This document shows, piece by piece, positions 13,313 through 14,850 of a stretch of 14,850 bases of DNA (positions are counted from its first letter, which is position 1; every line of letters starts with the position of its first letter). Position numbers and translations under genes: made by a program. The notes below the pieces were generated by a model, which had not been told where the DNA came from, did no database searches, and worked only from the letters and a program-made list of their open reading frames with translations. This DNA comes from Trebonia sp. (GTDB lineage: Bacteria > Actinomycetota > Actinomycetes > Streptosporangiales > Streptosporangiaceae): assembly GCA_030038035.1 (NCBI GenBank), contig JASHPP010000815.1:1-14850 (forward strand), read 5' to 3'.

Positions 13313-14850
13313 ATGCAGCGCGTCGTGTTGCGGGACGTTGCCCTCGCCTCCTTCCGTGATGCGGTCGGCAGTGACCGGTGCGCCGAAGGCGCCGAGTGCG
13401 CCCGCCGCGGGGCGGTCGTCCAGATGGCATGGGAGGCGTCGGCGCAGCTGCTCAGCGGGACCGTTCGCGACAACGGCGGCATCAGGACCGTCTCGGCCTC
13501 GTTCCGCGCGTCCGCAGGTTTCCCGCTGCGGTTCCGGGTCGGCCACTGCAGCTGCGCGACAGGGATGAACTGCGCGCACGTCGCCGCGCTCGTGGTGGCG
13601 GCGACCGACGAGACCGCGCTGCCCGCGGCGCGGCCCGCGGCCCGCCGGCCGGCGCTGCCGTGGGAGGAGACCCCTGGCTCGCTGCCTGCGCTGCCCGGGC
13701 CTGCTGCCGTCCAGGGCACGCGGCCGGCGCTGTCCGCCCTGTCCGCCCTGTCCGCGTTGTCCGCGCTGGACGGGGTGAACCCGGTGGGCGCCTTCGCGCC
13801 TGGGCACCGGCCGCGCTACGCGCGCGGCCCGGTGCGGATCAGCGTGTCGGCAGGCGAGCTCGACGGCGACACGGACTGGTTCGACCTCGGCGTCGCCGTC
13901 ACCGTCGGCGGCCGCGAGGTGCCGTTCACCGAGCTGTTCGCGGCGCTCACGGCCGGCGAGCAACACCTGGTGCTGCCCGACGGCGCGTGGCTCGCCCTGG
14001 ACAGGCCGGAGCTCGCGGCGCTCGCCCGCCTGGTCGACGAGGCACGCGCCCTGCAGGACCGGCCGGACGGCCCGCTGCGGATCAGCAGGTTCCAGGCGGG
14101 GCTGTGGGAAGAACTGGCCGGCCTGGGTGAGGTCGGCGACCAGGCCAGGGCGTGGCAGCGGCAAGTGCAGGGGCTGCTGTCGGCCGCGGCCGTCGGCGAG
14201 GCGGCGCCGCCGGCCGCGCTGAGCACACTGCTGCGGCCGTACCAGCGGGAAGGCTTCGGCTGGCTCGCGTTCTTGTGGGAGCACGGGCTCGGCGGCATCC
14301 TCGCCGACGACATGGGCCTGGGCAAGACGCTGCAGGCGCTGGCGTTGCTGTGCCACGCACGGCAATCCCAGGCGGCGCCGGCTCCGCCGTTCCTGATCGT
14401 CGCGCCGACCAGCGTGCTGTCGAACTGGGCCGCGGAGGCACGCCGGTTCACCCCGGATCTGGCGGTGGTGACGATCGGCGACACGCTCGCCCGCCGCGGG
14501 GCGCCGCTGTCAGACGCCATCACGGGCGCCGACGCCGTGGTGACCTCCTACACCCTGCTGCGCCTGGACTTCGGGTGCTACGGCGCGGTGCCGTGGTCGG
14601 GCCTCATCCTCGACGAGGCGCAGTACGTCAAGAACTACCAGTCCAGGGCCTATCAGTGCGCGCGCCGGCTGCCGGCCCCGTTCAAGGTCGCGATCACCGG
14701 CACGCCGATGGAGAACAACTTGATGGAGCTGTGGTCACTGCTGTCGATCACGGCGCCTGGGCTGTTCCCGAACCCGGACCGATTCCGCCGGTACTACGCC
14801 CGCCCGATCGAGAAACAAGGTGACACCGAGCTGCTCGCCCGGCTGCGCCG
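13313..14850 (+). CDS. SWIM zinc-finger SNF2-family helicase (3' end outside window)
   Basis: The frame is open for 512 codons to the right edge. The start is constrained: an in-frame TAA lies at 13301-13303 and ATG 13313 is the first start codon after it. A SWIM zinc finger (C79-x-C81, C87-x-H89) sits in the first 100 residues, followed by a Pro/Ala linker with four Leu-Ser-Ala repeats and a bacterial SNF2-associated region (about 170-300). The helicase core then begins: LRPYQREGFGWL (308-319), Walker A DDMGLGKT (332-339), LIVAPTSVLSNW (361-372), DEAQ box (434-437) and motif III ITGTPMENN (461-469). The second RecA lobe must lie beyond the window. Such proteins are ATP-driven DNA translocases, and SWIM fingers suggest DNA or protein binding; the cellular role in actinobacteria is not established. 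A defence role is possible but unsupported by the neighbours. Confidence 0.92.
   Translation, partial: MQRVVLRDVALASFRDAVGSDRCAEGAECARRGAVVQMAWEASAQLLSGTVRDNGGIRTVSASFRASAGFPLRFRVGHCSCATGMNCAHVAALVVAATDETALPAARPAARRPALPWEETPGSLPALPGPAAVQGTRPALSALSALSALSALDGVNPVGAFAPGHRPRYARGPVRISVSAGELDGDTDWFDLGVAVTVGGREVPFTELFAALTAGEQHLVLPDGAWLALDRPELAALARLVDEARALQDRPDGPLRISRFQAGLWEELAGLGEVGDQARAWQRQVQGLLSAAAVGEAAPPAALSTLLRPYQREGFGWLAFLWEHGLGGILADDMGLGKTLQALALLCHARQSQAAPAPPFLIVAPTSVLSNWAAEARRFTPDLAVVTIGDTLARRGAPLSDAITGADAVVTSYTLLRLDFGCYGAVPWSGLILDEAQYVKNYQSRAYQCARRLPAPFKVAITGTPMENNLMELWSLLSITAPGLFPNPDRFRRYYARPIEKQGDTELLARLR
13730..13765 (+). repeat. Four tandem 9-bp repeats in the helicase linker
   Basis: Units CTGTCCGCC, CTGTCCGCC, CTGTCCGCG and TTGTCCGCG encode Leu-Ser-Ala four times between the SWIM finger and the SNF2-associated region. 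Unit length is a multiple of three, so slippage would change linker length without frameshift. Confidence 0.75.

Noticed and set aside
13196..14365. 389-aa - strand frame antisense to the SNF2 helicase
   Set aside because: The + strand frame shows every SNF2 core motif and a SWIM finger; the antisense product is a low-complexity Arg/Gln/Ala sequence.
1..14850. Defence island, CRISPR, transposon or tRNA content
   Set aside because: The SNF2-type helicase alone is not evidence of defence; no direct-repeat array, transposase, terminal inverted repeats or cloverleaf-like sequence was seen.

Overview
The window is very GC-rich, with strong G/C preference at third codon positions, frequent GTG starts, short intergenic gaps and hairpin terminators without T-tracts. 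Together with the gene families (Pat with an N-terminal GNAT domain, a CBS-CBS-BON protein, an actinobacterial-style UspA, an NTF2/MecA_N-type PBP, a SWIM-SNF2 helicase), this points to a high-GC actinomycete. I cannot name the genus; a soil or filamentous lineage is a guess. No mobile elements, tRNA, rRNA or CRISPR were seen.

Left part (1-9886, all + strand): a C2 / acetyl-phosphate block. It opens with an AMP-forming acetyl-CoA synthetase (acs, cut at its 5' end) that ends in a 38-bp perfect palindrome, probably a terminator. A 420-bp intergenic region follows, holding two sequences that resemble DevR/DosR (OsdR) dormancy-regulator boxes and several hairpins. Next comes a probable operon: a CBS-CBS-BON regulator-like protein, a 97-aa single-pass membrane miniprotein, a 899-aa Pat-type protein (GNAT fused to an ADP-forming acyl-CoA synthetase-like module), phosphoketolase (xfp) and acetate kinase (ackA). 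Xfp makes acetyl phosphate from sugar phosphates, AckA turns it into acetate plus ATP, and Acs turns acetate into acetyl-CoA. Pat enzymes are known to switch off Acs by lysine acetylation. No phosphotransacetylase gene is present. CBS, UspA and phosphoketolase-type functions under a DevR-like site suggest a low-oxygen or energy-stress programme; that is inference.

Right part: convergent to ackA (9-bp gap) is a class B penicillin-binding protein on the - strand, with a long Gly/Tyr/Gln/Pro-repeat cytoplasmic tail. Upstream of it, also on the - strand, is a UspA-sixA pair with a GTGA stop/start overlap. A 126-bp divergent promoter region containing a perfect 11-bp-stem hairpin separates UspA from a + strand SWIM/SNF2-family helicase. 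The helicase has no ribosome-binding site, may be leaderless, and runs off the right end of the window.
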